Shown here one piece after another: positions 18,765-26,964 of a DNA stretch of 64,000 nt. Each line of letters begins with the position of its first letter. Positions within the stretch are counted from its first letter, which is position 1. A program made the position numbers and the translations under genes. Location of the stretch: positions 3,571,001 to 3,635,000 of the forward strand of contig NZ_CP123622.1 of NCBI RefSeq assembly GCF_029873255.1, in the 5' to 3' direction. The notes beneath the pieces were generated by a model, which was given only the letters and a program-made list of their open reading frames with translations, ran no database searches and was not told the DNA's origin. This stretch comes from Pigmentibacter sp. JX0631 (GTDB lineage: Bacteria > Bdellovibrionota_B > Oligoflexia > Silvanigrellales > Silvanigrellaceae).

Positions 18765-19805
18765 ATGAATATTCAACATGAAAATACCCCTGAAAAAACA
18801 GGAAAAGTCAATTATTTTAAAGGTAAATTAAAAACTTTTTTTGCAACAATTGGCGTTTTATCTGTAACACTATTTATTTTATTTATTGTAGGAATATTCT
18901 TTTTAATTACCTCAGTTTCTACAAGCATTAAATCTTTTTCTACTTCATTAAATCCTGCATCATCAATGGGAAAAATAAATGGAATTGGAGGATTTACAAA
19001 GCCGCATTTAAATACGCAATATATTGCAGGTGTAAATTTAAACGGTGAAATTTCTTCTGAATCTGCAGCAATAGTAATTGAAAAATTAGAAGCCGCCAAG
19101 AACGACAAGAATGTTGTAGGAATTTTATTCGATGTAAATAGCCCAGGTGGTTCTGTTGTTCCAAGCCAAGAAATTTATGATACCATAAAAAAAATTAAAC
19201 AAATAAAACCAGTTGTTACTTATGTACGAGATATAGCTGCAAGTGGTGCTTACTATTCTAGCTCATCTTCGACTAAAATTATTGCTAATAGAGGAAGTAT
19301 TATTGGCAGTATTGGTGTTATTATGAATAGTTTCGAAGTTGACAAACTTTTACAGTATTTAAAAATTAATCCTATTGTCTTAAAAACTGGCGCTTTAAAA
19401 GACTCTCTTTCTCCGTTAAGACCTTTTAATGAAAAAGATAAGCAATATTTGCAAGAATTACTTGAAGAAACTAGATTGCAATTTGTAGAAGATGTTAAAG
19501 CTGAAAGAAAAACTTCAGATTCGACGATGAAATACATGGCAGATGGAAGAATAGTCTTAGGGCCCCAAGCTTTAAATTTAAAATTAATTGATGCACTGGG
19601 AACAAAAGACTTTGCTATTTCTGAAATTACAAATTTAGCAAAATTAAAAGCTATTCCTCCGTTGTATTACTATGAGGATATTCAGTCATTTTCCGATTTA
19701 TTTACCCAAAAATTAGCAAGTCAAACCGCTGTACTAATGCAACAATCAATTTCAAGTTTCTTTTCCCAAAATACAGAAAATTCTAAATCAATTAAAGTAA
19801 AATAG
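18765..19805 (+). CDS. sppA: Signal peptide peptidase SppA (short form)
   Basis: A 346-residue membrane-anchored serine protease of peptidase family S49, which degrades cleaved signal peptides. One transmembrane anchor lies at about 24-52. The S49 core has VLFDVNSPGG-like sequence (ILFDVNSPGGSVVPSQEIYDTI), the nucleophile Ser160 in IAASGAYY, and the general base Lys212 in LKTGALKDSLSP. The 52-residue Ser-Lys spacing agrees with the short Bacillus-type SppA. An rpsA terminator lies upstream and AAAGGA precedes the ATG. It is followed by an IS element. Confidence 0.92.
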   Translation: MNIQHENTPEKTGKVNYFKGKLKTFFATIGVLSVTLFILFIVGIFFLITSVSTSIKSFSTSLNPASSMGKINGIGGFTKPHLNTQYIAGVNLNGEISSESAAIVIEKLEAAKNDKNVVGILFDVNSPGGSVVPSQEIYDTIKKIKQIKPVVTYVRDIAASGAYYSSSSSTKIIANRGSIIGSIGVIMNSFEVDKLLQYLKINPIVLKTGALKDSLSPLRPFNEKDKQYLQELLEETRLQFVEDVKAERKTSDSTMKYMADGRIVLGPQALNLKLIDALGTKDFAISEITNLAKLKAIPPLYYYEDIQSFSDLFTQKLASQTAVLMQQSISSFFSQNTENSKSIKVK

Positions 19806-19884
19806 GATAATAAAATATTCTTGCTTTCTAAAATAATAGATTAATAAAAATAATTTTCTTTTAATTTTAAAAAATGCAATTATA

Positions 19885-19905
19885 ATGCCAGTTAAGAGTT
19901 GAGAA
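19885..19905 (+). repeat. Left terminal inverted repeat of the IS982 element
   Basis: Twenty-one bases identical to the reverse complement of 20886-20906. Transposase binding and cleavage site by analogy with other IS elements. Confidence 0.9.
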
Positions 19906-19984
19906 AAATATTGTGAAGATTGAAGAAATAGCTCCAATTTGTTAGTTAATTGTTGCTTAAAACAAAGTAACAAAGGAGCTACCA

Positions 19985-20878
19985 ATGGATTGGCAGAACC
20001 AACTCATTACCGTTTACCTTACTTCCTGCAAATTTTTTTCTCAACTTTCTCCCTACATTTTTTTAAAAATAAGTCCTAATTCAAATCCTTCGTTTACTGA
20101 TGAAGAAACCATCACAATTTACATCTTTGGAATTTTGAATGAACTTAAAAATATAAAATCAATTTTTAAATTTACAAAAAATTTCCTTAGTGAATGGTTT
20201 CCAAATTTACCTTCTTATGAAGGATTTTTATTTAGACTTAACAATCTGAATCATCTTTTTCCTGAACTTTCTAAATTCCTTTTACAGAATAAAAAGTTCA
20301 AATTAAATTCAAATACTACTAAACCTTTCGTTCTAATTGACTCTTTACCAATTATCTTGGCAAAGGGTTTTAGAGCTCACAAATGTAATACAGCAAAAGA
20401 AATTTCTTCAATTGGTTTCTGCTCTTCCAAAAATCTTTTTTATTTTGGATTGAAACTTCATCTTACTGCTTTATTTAAAAATAAACGCCTTGCTTCCCCG
20501 GTATCAATGAAAATAACACGTGCTGCAACACATGATTTAACAGCGGTTAAGAATGATCTTTTAAATTTAAATCACTCAGAACTATTTGCTGATCGAGCGT
20601 ACTGCGATCAATTTACTAAACAAAAATTGGCTAAAAAAAATTCTAACTTGCATACTCCAATTAAACTTTCAAGAAGTAAAAAAACTCTCTCATACGATGA
20701 AAAAGTATATTCAAAATCTGTTAGTTCAATTAGACAATCAATTGAAATCCTATTCAACTGGCTAATTGAATCTAGTGGTATTCAAACGGCATCTAAAGTC
20801 CGTTCAACAAAGGGCTTGCTTGTACATGTTTTCGGAAGATTTTCTGCATGCCTTTTTAAGTACATGTTCTTTTTCTAA
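19985..20878 (+). CDS. IS982-family transposase
   Basis: A 297-residue DDE transposase of typical length. The N-terminal IS982 pattern is present: FTDEETITIYIFGIL, then WFPNLPSYEGFLFRLNNL. The catalytic core has Asp119 (VLIDSLPI), Asp203 (LFADRAYC) and Glu254 (RQSIEILFNWL), spaced 84 and 51 residues apart. FGLKLHLTAL between the two Asp residues is also characteristic. The frame is uninterrupted. AAAGGAG lies upstream of the ATG. Confidence 0.92.
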   Translation: MDWQNQLITVYLTSCKFFSQLSPYIFLKISPNSNPSFTDEETITIYIFGILNELKNIKSIFKFTKNFLSEWFPNLPSYEGFLFRLNNLNHLFPELSKFLLQNKKFKLNSNTTKPFVLIDSLPIILAKGFRAHKCNTAKEISSIGFCSSKNLFYFGLKLHLTALFKNKRLASPVSMKITRAATHDLTAVKNDLLNLNHSELFADRAYCDQFTKQKLAKKNSNLHTPIKLSRSKKTLSYDEKVYSKSVSSIRQSIEILFNWLIESSGIQTASKVRSTKGLLVHVFGRFSACLFKYMFFF

Positions 20879-20885
20879 ATACATA

Positions 20886-20906
20886 TTCTCAACTCTTAAC
20901 TGGCAT
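20886..20906 (-). repeat. Right terminal inverted repeat of the IS982 element
   Basis: Perfect inverted copy of 19885-19905, starting eight bases after the transposase stop codon. It is followed by the second TTATA target copy. Confidence 0.9.
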
Positions 20907-20950
20907 TTATAATATTAATAAATTATTTCAAATATTACACCTAAAAATCG

Positions 20951-21020
20951 AGATGACTAGCTATTGTTTGAATTAATTACTATACATAAAAACCCAGATG
21001 ATTAGCTATTGTTTGAATTA
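20951..21020. repeat. Direct repeat duplicating the yggT 3' end
   Basis: Two 25-base copies (20951-20975 and 20996-21020) differ at one position and are 45 bases apart, an exact codon multiple. The right copy encodes the last residues of YggT (QTIANHL). The left copy, beyond the stop codon, would encode QTIASHL in the same frame. It looks like a small tandem duplication after which an earlier stop was fixed. Confidence 0.75.
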
Positions 21021-21279
21021 TTATCATTAAACAACCAATAATTAAAATTAAAACGATAGGCGATAAATCAAAGTAACCATGTTGACTTCTTACTAAAAGT
21101 CTCGGAAATTTTCTAGTTAAGAAACGACATGGTGGAGATGTCAAGGCATTTAAAAATCCAACAATAGGATTTGATGGGTTTGCCCCCACAAGACTTAAGA
21201 TACCAGTAATAATTAAACATAACATATAGAAATAAAGTAAATAGTAACTAATTTTAAATAAAATCTCAATGAGTATCAT
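20980..21279 (-). CDS. yggT: YggT family inner-membrane protein
   Basis: A 99-residue protein with two hydrophobic regions flanking the family signature NPSNPIVGFLNALTSPPCRFLTRKFP, followed by DLSPIVLILIIGCLMI. YggT proteins are found with cell-division or osmotic-tolerance genes in other bacteria; no precise function is established. GAGGGG lies six bases upstream of the ATG. Its 3' end has been duplicated (see 20951-21020), close to the IS982 insertion. Confidence 0.85.
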   Translation of the reverse strand: MILIEILFKISYYLLYFYMLCLIITGILSLVGANPSNPIVGFLNALTSPPCRFLTRKFPRLLVRSQHGYFDLSPIVLILIIGCLMIIIQTIANHLGFYV

Positions 21280-21450
21280 TCTAGCCCCTCAATGTTTAGA
21301 TAAGTTAAAATTATTACTCCAAATAATTTTAATCTTTCATAAAATGACAACTTCAAAGCATTTCGTCAATATAACTTTTATTCAGATTTTATCTTATTTT
21401 CCGAAAATATCCACAGGGGGTTTTTCCTTTTCATCTAATGGGTAAAATTT

Positions 21451-22455
21451 GTGAAAAATGCAAGCATTGTGCTGCCACCAAAAACAATTGTTGTTCAAGA
21501 AGGGGATGAAACAAAAGGTATTTATGTCATTCAAGAAGGAAAAGTAGAACTTTTCAAAACAATTGAAGGACAAGAAATTCCTCTTGGTGAGATTGCTCGT
21601 GGTCAAATTATTGGCCTTGCAACAATTTTATCGCGTGAAAGACATACTGTCACTGCTAGGACAGTTGTTCAAACCGTAACACTTTTTTATCCATTTGAAG
21701 CCATAAAACTATATTTTAATGAATTAAATCCTATTTTAAGTGTATTTATAAAATCTGCAACAGAACGAATCGGTTTACTTATTTCACAATTGGTTGAAGC
21801 AAAATTAAATGAAAAAAAATTGATAAAAGCAACAGGATCACAGCATCAACATGCTTCACAATTAGCATATTTATTAGCAGCATTTGTCCGTCAAGGAACA
21901 ATAGAACATGATGATAATAAAATATATCCATTAAAATCATTTCTGGTAAATGGAGAGCTAATTCTTCATAAAAAATTTGATTATCTTGAAAAAATTTTTA
22001 ATCTTTTTTCTTCCGGTGGATTAATTAAAGTTATTTTTGATAAAAAGTATGGTAACATAGTCCTTTCTCCAAATGTCCAACTAATAGAAGACTTTGCTGT
22101 TTTTTCTGTAAATGTAGCGAAAAAAGGAATTATAGGTTTTATCCCTGTTAAAGCACACAAATGGGTAAGTGGACTTATTAGAATTCATAAACGCTATAAA
22201 GAAAATAGCGGTTCATTTTTAAAAGTTGATTTTGCAAATTTAATAAATAGAGAATTAGGTAGAGAAGATGGTGAAGACATTATGCACCAACTCCTTTCCT
22301 TAAAACTCATTAGTGAAAAAGGAGCAGACAGAGCCTCCATGCGAATTATATTAAATGCCCCCATGCTGCAAAAAAGGGTTATCTTTGAAAGTATTTCCCG
22401 GGGTGTAAATGACATAGATAAAGTAAAACCTGATGAAAAAAAGACAGTTGCATAA
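21451..22455 (+). CDS. Cyclic nucleotide-binding-domain protein with novel C-terminal domain (paralogue 1)
   Basis: A 334-residue cytosolic protein starting at GTG. Residues 1-120 form a CRP-like cNMP-binding beta-roll (VVQEGDETKGIYVIQEGKVELFK ... GEIARGQIIGLATILSRERHTVTAR). The phosphate-binding cassette is degenerate: the usual Gly-Glu is Gly-Leu, and Arg-Ser/Thr-Ala is His-Thr-Val, so cAMP binding is doubtful. No standard HTH follows. Instead there is a 200-residue C-terminal region shared with the protein at 23525 (KYGNIVLSPN, LIEDFAVFSVNVAKKG, LGREDGEDI, VIFESISR). It is first in a unit with CheV and its paralogue. Function unknown; signalling role inferred. Confidence 0.75.
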   Translation: MKNASIVLPPKTIVVQEGDETKGIYVIQEGKVELFKTIEGQEIPLGEIARGQIIGLATILSRERHTVTARTVVQTVTLFYPFEAIKLYFNELNPILSVFIKSATERIGLLISQLVEAKLNEKKLIKATGSQHQHASQLAYLLAAFVRQGTIEHDDNKIYPLKSFLVNGELILHKKFDYLEKIFNLFSSGGLIKVIFDKKYGNIVLSPNVQLIEDFAVFSVNVAKKGIIGFIPVKAHKWVSGLIRIHKRYKENSGSFLKVDFANLINRELGREDGEDIMHQLLSLKLISEKGADRASMRIILNAPMLQKRVIFESISRGVNDIDKVKPDEKKTVA

Positions 22456-22502
22456 ATCCTTACCTCCAGCCTATTTTAATTTTACCGATATAATAGTGAA
22501 TC

Positions 22503-23528
22503 ATGACCACCTTTCAGGGAGAGCACGTGGTTAATATCGGTAGACCCATGTTTCAAGTGGGTAGTAATATTTTTGAACTAATAGAATTTACTGCAACAAA
22601 AGCAAGTGCAGTGCCCTCTTCTGATAGAAAAACACCAATTTTATATGGTGTAAATGTTGCGAAAGTGCGTGAAGTGATACGCCTACCAACTATAGTCCCC
22701 TGTTTAACTAATGCACCAGAAGTTCTTGGCGTTTTTAATTTAAGAGGAGCTCCCATTCCTGCAATCCATCTTGCAAAAGCTTTAGGATACAATGATGAGG
22801 TAGTGACACCTGCAAGCCAAGTCATTGTAACTGAATTTTCAAGTAGAAAAGCAGGATTTGTTGTTGCTGGGACAAGAAGAATACGAAGAGTTAGTTGGGA
22901 TAAAGTATTACCTCCATCAAGCGATGCTTTTAATACAATAACTGGAATGATGCTCATAGAAAATCAGGACTTTATTTTCATATTGGATTTTGAACGTATT
23001 TTACTGGATATAGAAAGTAGAAGCGGCGGCCAAGGAACATCTTCCATGGCTATTGAATATAATCAACCTTTGTCATCAGGAGGAGCTGCTGGCCCAGGAG
23101 GAGCACAAGGAGCTGCAGCCTCTACCCGCCCACTTATTTTAGTTGTTGATGATTCACCTACTGCGAGACGTGCAATTTGCGAATTACTGAGGAGCATGCA
23201 ACTAGATATTATTGAATATACGAATGCTGAACAAGCTTGGAATGATCTCAATACCGCTGAAGCAGGATCTGACTTAAGTAAAGTACAATTGATAGTTAGT
23301 GATGTAGAAATGCCAAAATTAGATGGGTATTCTTTTGTCAAACGAATTAGAAATAGTGAAAAATTAAAGAAAATGCCTATTATATTGCATTCCAGTCTAA
23401 CTGGTGATGTTAATAAAGATAGAGCTAAACAAGCAGGCGCTGATGCTTATGTTGGCAAATTAAATAGAAAAGAAATTATTGAAGCATTGAAAGCAGCACT
23501 TCCACCAAGCTGGAAAGGCGCTTCATGA
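22503..23528 (+). CDS. cheV: Chemotaxis coupling/response-regulator protein CheV
   Basis: A 341-residue protein. The CheW-like domain is about 20-175 (YGVNVAKVREVIRLP ... LGVFNLRGAPIPAIHLAKAL). A Gly/Ala-rich linker (about 193-208) joins it to a C-terminal receiver. The receiver has the acidic pair in VVDDSP, the phospho-acceptor Asp267 in VSDVEMPKLDGYSF, the Ser in ILHSS and the Lys in YVGKLNRKE. CheV couples receptors to CheA and adjusts signalling by phosphorylation. It overlaps the following gene by four bases (ATGA). No cheA, cheW or receptor genes are in the window, which makes the two cyclic-nucleotide-domain neighbours its likely partners. Confidence 0.88.
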   Translation: MTTFQGEHVVNIGRPMFQVGSNIFELIEFTATKASAVPSSDRKTPILYGVNVAKVREVIRLPTIVPCLTNAPEVLGVFNLRGAPIPAIHLAKALGYNDEVVTPASQVIVTEFSSRKAGFVVAGTRRIRRVSWDKVLPPSSDAFNTITGMMLIENQDFIFILDFERILLDIESRSGGQGTSSMAIEYNQPLSSGGAAGPGGAQGAAASTRPLILVVDDSPTARRAICELLRSMQLDIIEYTNAEQAWNDLNTAEAGSDLSKVQLIVSDVEMPKLDGYSFVKRIRNSEKLKKMPIILHSSLTGDVNKDRAKQAGADAYVGKLNRKEIIEALKAALPPSWKGAS

Positions 23529-24484
23529 AACCGGAAACACTTACATTTTCTCCAAAACAAATTATATTTAATGAGGGAGATGCTACAAACGGAATTTATC
23601 ATGTACAAGATGGAGAAATTGAAATTTATCGAATTAGGGAAAATACCGAAATCACTCTTGGTACTTTAAAAGCAGGAGATGTTTTAGGAACAATCACTTT
23701 ATTTTCTAAAGAACCTAGAACAGCAACAGCCAGAGCTATCACCCAAACAGTAGCAGTGTTTTACCAAAATGAAGGTTTGAGCGAAGCATTTAAAGCATTA
23801 CCTGTTTGGAGTCAAGCAGTTATGAAGGATGCTATAAGTAGGTTAAAACATGTAAATGAACTTTTAATTTCTACAAAACTAAATGAAAAAAATTTACTTC
23901 GAAATATAGGTACATCACATCATCACTCAGCACAATTAGCAAATTTGCTCGCAACTCTTTGTAGAAAAGCTTGCATTAAAAATGATTTAAATGTTTCAGT
24001 ATTAGTTACGACGGATTTTCTTACTTTAGCAGAAAATGTCTTAATGAAACGTTTTCAATATTTAGAAAGTATTTATAAAGCTTTTAATGACTGTGGTTTA
24101 ATTAAAGAAGTCGATGATAAAAAATATGGTAAAATTATTAGTAATCCTAATCCACAGATTCTTGAAGATTTTGCGGTATTTTCTCTAAATGTTTTTAAGA
24201 AAGGAACAAACCTTTTCGTCCCTAAAAAATATCATCCATGGATGTCTGCACTTGCTAGAATAAGTAGAAAAAACAATAATCAAAATAAATTTAAAAGACC
24301 AGAAATTGCCATACTTTTGCAAACTGATTTAGGCAGACAAGATGGGGAAGTAATGATAGCTGACATGATTCAAAACGAAATTATTCATGAAGAAAATGAA
24401 ATGGTAACTTTTACTCCTTTAAAATTACAAAAAACAGTTGTTTTTGAAAGTCTTTGTCGAATAATAAAAGAAATTAAACCCTAA
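23525..24484 (+). CDS. Cyclic nucleotide-binding-domain protein with novel C-terminal domain (paralogue 2)
   Basis: A 319-residue paralogue of the protein at 21451, co-translated with cheV (ATGA overlap, AAAGG six bases upstream of the ATG). The N-terminal beta-roll (IIFNEGDATNGIYHVQDGEIEIYRI ... GDVLGTITLFSKEPRTATAR) keeps Arg-Thr-Ala but, like paralogue 1, lacks the Glu of the phosphate-binding cassette. The middle contains a His-rich stretch (GTSHHHSAQLANLLA) matching SQHQHASQLAYLLA in paralogue 1. The C-terminal half matches throughout (KYGKIISNPN, ILEDFAVFSLNVFKKG, LGRQDGEVMI, VVFESLCR). There is no HTH or enzyme motif I recognise. Confidence 0.75.
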   Translation: MKPETLTFSPKQIIFNEGDATNGIYHVQDGEIEIYRIRENTEITLGTLKAGDVLGTITLFSKEPRTATARAITQTVAVFYQNEGLSEAFKALPVWSQAVMKDAISRLKHVNELLISTKLNEKNLLRNIGTSHHHSAQLANLLATLCRKACIKNDLNVSVLVTTDFLTLAENVLMKRFQYLESIYKAFNDCGLIKEVDDKKYGKIISNPNPQILEDFAVFSLNVFKKGTNLFVPKKYHPWMSALARISRKNNNQNKFKRPEIAILLQTDLGRQDGEVMIADMIQNEIIHEENEMVTFTPLKLQKTVVFESLCRIIKEIKP

Positions 24485-24485
24485 A

Positions 24486-24941
24486 TTATTTTATTTTTTG
24501 AAAAGATTCTATTATCGATATATACTCTTCAGATAATTTTTTCAATTGATTTATTTTTTCACTCCCAAAATTTTCAGATAACAAATTAAAATGAGAAAAT
24601 AAATCCTTTATAATAGAATCTTTTAATTCAAATGATTTAGGAGTCGCTTTTATTAAATAAGCTCGCATATCAATTGGATTGATTTCTCTTACAATCCATC
24701 CTTTTTTTTCCATTCCAATGATAAGTCTTGAAATAGATGGTTTGTCTTTCGAAGTAATTCTAGCCAAGGAAATTTGATTTACAGGATGTACATTTTCCCA
24801 AACTGCAGTTAATATTTGCCATTTTTCGGGGGTTAATTGATACTTTTTTAATGCCATTAAAAATTCTCTTCTCAATAACATTGATAATTTGTAAATATAA
24901 AAATGAGGAGATTCTGATAAAATATTTGGTAATTTTTCCAT
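24486..24941 (-). CDS. MarR-family transcriptional regulator
   Basis: A 151-residue protein with the MarR winged-helix layout. It has a first helix pair (LSMLLRREFLMALKKYQLTPEKWQILTAVWE), the recognition region (QISLARITSKDKPSISRLIIGMEKKGWI) and the wing (REINPIDMRAYLIKATPKSFEL). It is the second gene of a two-gene unit, one base after the membrane protein. It probably represses its own operon through the palindrome at 25445-25464. The inducing ligand is unknown. Confidence 0.88.
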   Translation of the reverse strand: MEKLPNILSESPHFYIYKLSMLLRREFLMALKKYQLTPEKWQILTAVWENVHPVNQISLARITSKDKPSISRLIIGMEKKGWIVREINPIDMRAYLIKATPKSFELKDSIIKDLFSHFNLLSENFGSEKINQLKKLSEEYISIIESFQKIK

Positions 24942-24942
24942 A

Positions 24943-25401
24943 TTAATTTTCGCTTTTAGATATATTTTGTTTAAAATATTTTACAATAAAATAAGGAAGA
25001 ATAAAAGCAAGTAGTGTTCTTAAATAATGCCAATACATCCATTTAGTGATCAAGTAATTAACATCTTTTTCTGGAACTGTTAAATTAAAAAATTTGTCAT
25101 TAATAGGAAAATGAATTGTTACTGTAATCACTAAAATAGTTATCAATACTATTAATGGATAAAATGAATTCAAGTTTTTTCTTTTTTGATATGTCAAAAA
25201 AAGAAAAAGTACCAACATGAGCACAAGCAAGGGGCCCATAACAATTCCCATATTTTTAAGAAGAATTGTAAAATACTGGTTCTTTAGAGCATTATCTCCT
25301 AAGTCTTGGACAAATCTTAAATCAATGAGCGAAATACTTAAGCAGGCTCCTGCATAAATACCTGAAGCAATATGAGCTAAACAATAAAACTTATAAATCA
25401 A
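24943..25401 (-). CDS. Four-helix membrane protein, DUF1772/anthrone-oxygenase-like
   Basis: A 152-residue inner-membrane protein with four hydrophobic helices. The layout (a first helix with HIASGIYAGACLS, then a paired central hairpin, then an N-D-K loop and a W-x-x-W-H-x-x-R motif in WMYWHYLRTLLAF before the last helix) resembles DUF1772 proteins. That assignment is by pattern only. The start is TTG with AAAGGAG eight bases upstream. It is transcribed ahead of the MarR gene and probably under its control, which suggests a stress or detoxification role (inference). Confidence 0.6.
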   Translation of the reverse strand: MIYKFYCLAHIASGIYAGACLSISLIDLRFVQDLGDNALKNQYFTILLKNMGIVMGPLLVLMLVLFLFLTYQKRKNLNSFYPLIVLITILVITVTIHFPINDKFFNLTVPEKDVNYLITKWMYWHYLRTLLAFILPYFIVKYFKQNISKSEN

Positions 25402-25444
25402 TCAGATACTCCTTTCTATCAACATGGACTTTGCAAACAGCAAA

Positions 25445-25494
25445 ATAGTTGTATCAACAACTATCTGCATAGCACTCACTTTTATTATTTTCAA
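25445..25494 (-). promoter_or_regulatory. Promoter and MarR-type operator of the DUF1772-like/marR operon
   Basis: On the minus strand, TTGAAA (25494-25489) and TATGCA (25471-25466) are spaced by 17 bases, a good sigma70-type promoter. Directly downstream lies the perfect inverted repeat ATAGTTGTATCAACAACTAT (25445-25464; 8-base arms, 4-base spacer), covering the expected transcription start. This is a standard repressor position, 44 bases before the TTG start. The MarR protein encoded in the same operon is the obvious candidate repressor. Confidence 0.65.
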
Positions 25495-25874
25495 TATTAT
25501 TAAAAAAAATAAAATTAATTTACTAAAACAATAAAAATATAGATTTTTAAATTTTTATTTTGTAAATAAGTAAATTAAATATATATTCTGTATATTTTTT
25601 TTTACTTTCAATAATTGAAATTAATTTTTAGAAGAAAAAATAAGACAAATTAATTAATAGCCAAAAAAATACAAATATTTTTATTGCATTAATTATTTTT
25701 ATAAAAAATAAAATTAATATAATTTAATAATGAAAAAAACATAAATATAATTTTATAATTATAGTTTTTTAAAATATAGCATAAATTTTTACTTATAATT
25801 ACATTAATTTTGTAATATTACTAATTAAACTGTTACGTTTGTAACAACTAGTATTTATTATAAGGGATTATTTC
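25495..25874. other. AT-rich gene-free stretch upstream of the serine protease
   Basis: Together with 25402-25494 this is the only gap above 300 bases. It is extremely AT-rich with many homopolymer runs. No frame, RNA gene or repeat of note was seen except the palindrome at 25831-25846. Confidence 0.6.
25831..25846. promoter_or_regulatory. Palindrome upstream of the trypsin-like protease
   Basis: TGTTACGTTTGTAACA is a perfect inverted repeat (6-base arms, 4-base spacer) ending 28 bases before the protease ATG. It is one of the few G/C-containing spots in the gap. Position and symmetry fit an operator; no regulator is identified. Confidence 0.35.
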
Positions 25875-26918
25875 ATGAGCATACAAATAAAATATTTTTT
25901 TTTATTAGCAATTTTGGTTAATTTTACTTTTTCATGTAAAAAAAATGAAAAAAAGAACAATTCTGAAAAAAATAAATGCAGTATAGAATTACTTAAAAAT
26001 AATTATCAAGCAAATAAAATTGTTGATGGTTGTTCATTTAATTACTCGGTTAATTCAGTTTTTCCAGAAGCTTCTGGAGTCGTTTCTCTCTCTACACCTT
26101 CAGGATTTTGCACAGGAACTTTCATAAGCGAACACTTTATACTAACAGCCGCACATTGTTTTGACTTAAACAAAATGACCACTAGCTTTGATGATTTTGT
26201 AAATGAAGTTGAAAACACTTATGCAACTACAAGTACTACTCATAATAGTTTTAACAGCTTTGAAGTTTTAAATAATAATTTTAAAACAAAAATCAAAAAT
26301 ATTATTATTCATCCCTATTATTTAGAGAATTGCTTTGATGACAGCAAAGAATATCAATCACTTAATAAATGTAATTTTGCAGATTTAGCATTAGTTTATA
26401 CCGAGAAAAGCTCTTTTGAAATAAACGCTATACCTGTCGGAATAAGCCATAAAAAAAATGATAATGAAAGTATCTTTTTTGTAGGGTATGGAAAAACTTC
26501 AGACAAAGATAGTAACATTACAAGAACAAAAAGATGGGGAATTGCTCATTTACATAATATAGATTACTTATCTTTTATGCTTTATGAAATGGATGGTACT
26601 TCATTAGGTGCGTATTTTAAACAGAACATTACTCCATTTATTTCAGAAAATTTTCAAGACGACCCAAGATCATTACTTTTATTTGCAGAAGGAACACAAA
26701 GCGGAATTTGCCAAGGAGATTCAGGAGGCCCAATTATAATTAAAGAAAAAGATACTTTTTACACAATTGGAGTTGTCCACGCAAATGAAGGTGAAAAAAA
26801 TGAGATCTGTAAAAATAAAAAAAGCATAAACACTTACATTGAACCTTTCCTAGAATGGATATTAGAAGAAGCAATGCAAGTGAATGAAAAAATTGTGTTC
26901 AAAAAGAGAATTGATTGA
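25875..26918 (+). CDS. Trypsin-like serine protease (S1 family), predicted lipoprotein
   Basis: A 347-residue secreted protease. The N-terminal signal (KYFFLLAILVNFTFSC) ends in a lipobox-like FTFSC, followed by a Lys/Asn-rich tether, so it is probably membrane-anchored. The catalytic triad is complete: His94 (LTAAHCF), Asp170 (NFADLALVY) and Ser283 (GICQGDSGGP). Several Cys residues could form the disulfides typical of chymotrypsin-fold enzymes (SGFC..., AAHC, GICQGDSGG, EICKN). Asp/Gly residues near Ser283 suggest trypsin-like specificity, but this was not modelled. AAGGG precedes the ATG. It stands alone beside pst. Confidence 0.9.
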   Translation: MSIQIKYFFLLAILVNFTFSCKKNEKKNNSEKNKCSIELLKNNYQANKIVDGCSFNYSVNSVFPEASGVVSLSTPSGFCTGTFISEHFILTAAHCFDLNKMTTSFDDFVNEVENTYATTSTTHNSFNSFEVLNNNFKTKIKNIIIHPYYLENCFDDSKEYQSLNKCNFADLALVYTEKSSFEINAIPVGISHKKNDNESIFFVGYGKTSDKDSNITRTKRWGIAHLHNIDYLSFMLYEMDGTSLGAYFKQNITPFISENFQDDPRSLLLFAEGTQSGICQGDSGGPIIIKEKDTFYTIGVVHANEGEKNEICKNKKSINTYIEPFLEWILEEAMQVNEKIVFKKRID

Positions 26919-26964
26919 ATAAGCTATAAGAATTTTTTAGTAAAATATATTTAAAGAAGTTTTC

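Larger units (their letters stand above)
19885..20906 (+). mobile_element. IS982-family insertion sequence, apparently complete
   Basis: Perfect 21-base terminal inverted repeats bound the element. The left repeat is 19885-19905 (beginning ATGCCAGTTAAGAGTTGAGA); the right is 20886-20906. The flanks carry the direct repeat TTATA at 19880-19884 and 20907-20911, readable as a 5-7 base target duplication because the following AT is shared. One intact transposase gene fills the element. Intact ends and frame suggest a recent or still active insertion. It lies between sppA and yggT and breaks no visible gene. Confidence 0.9.
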
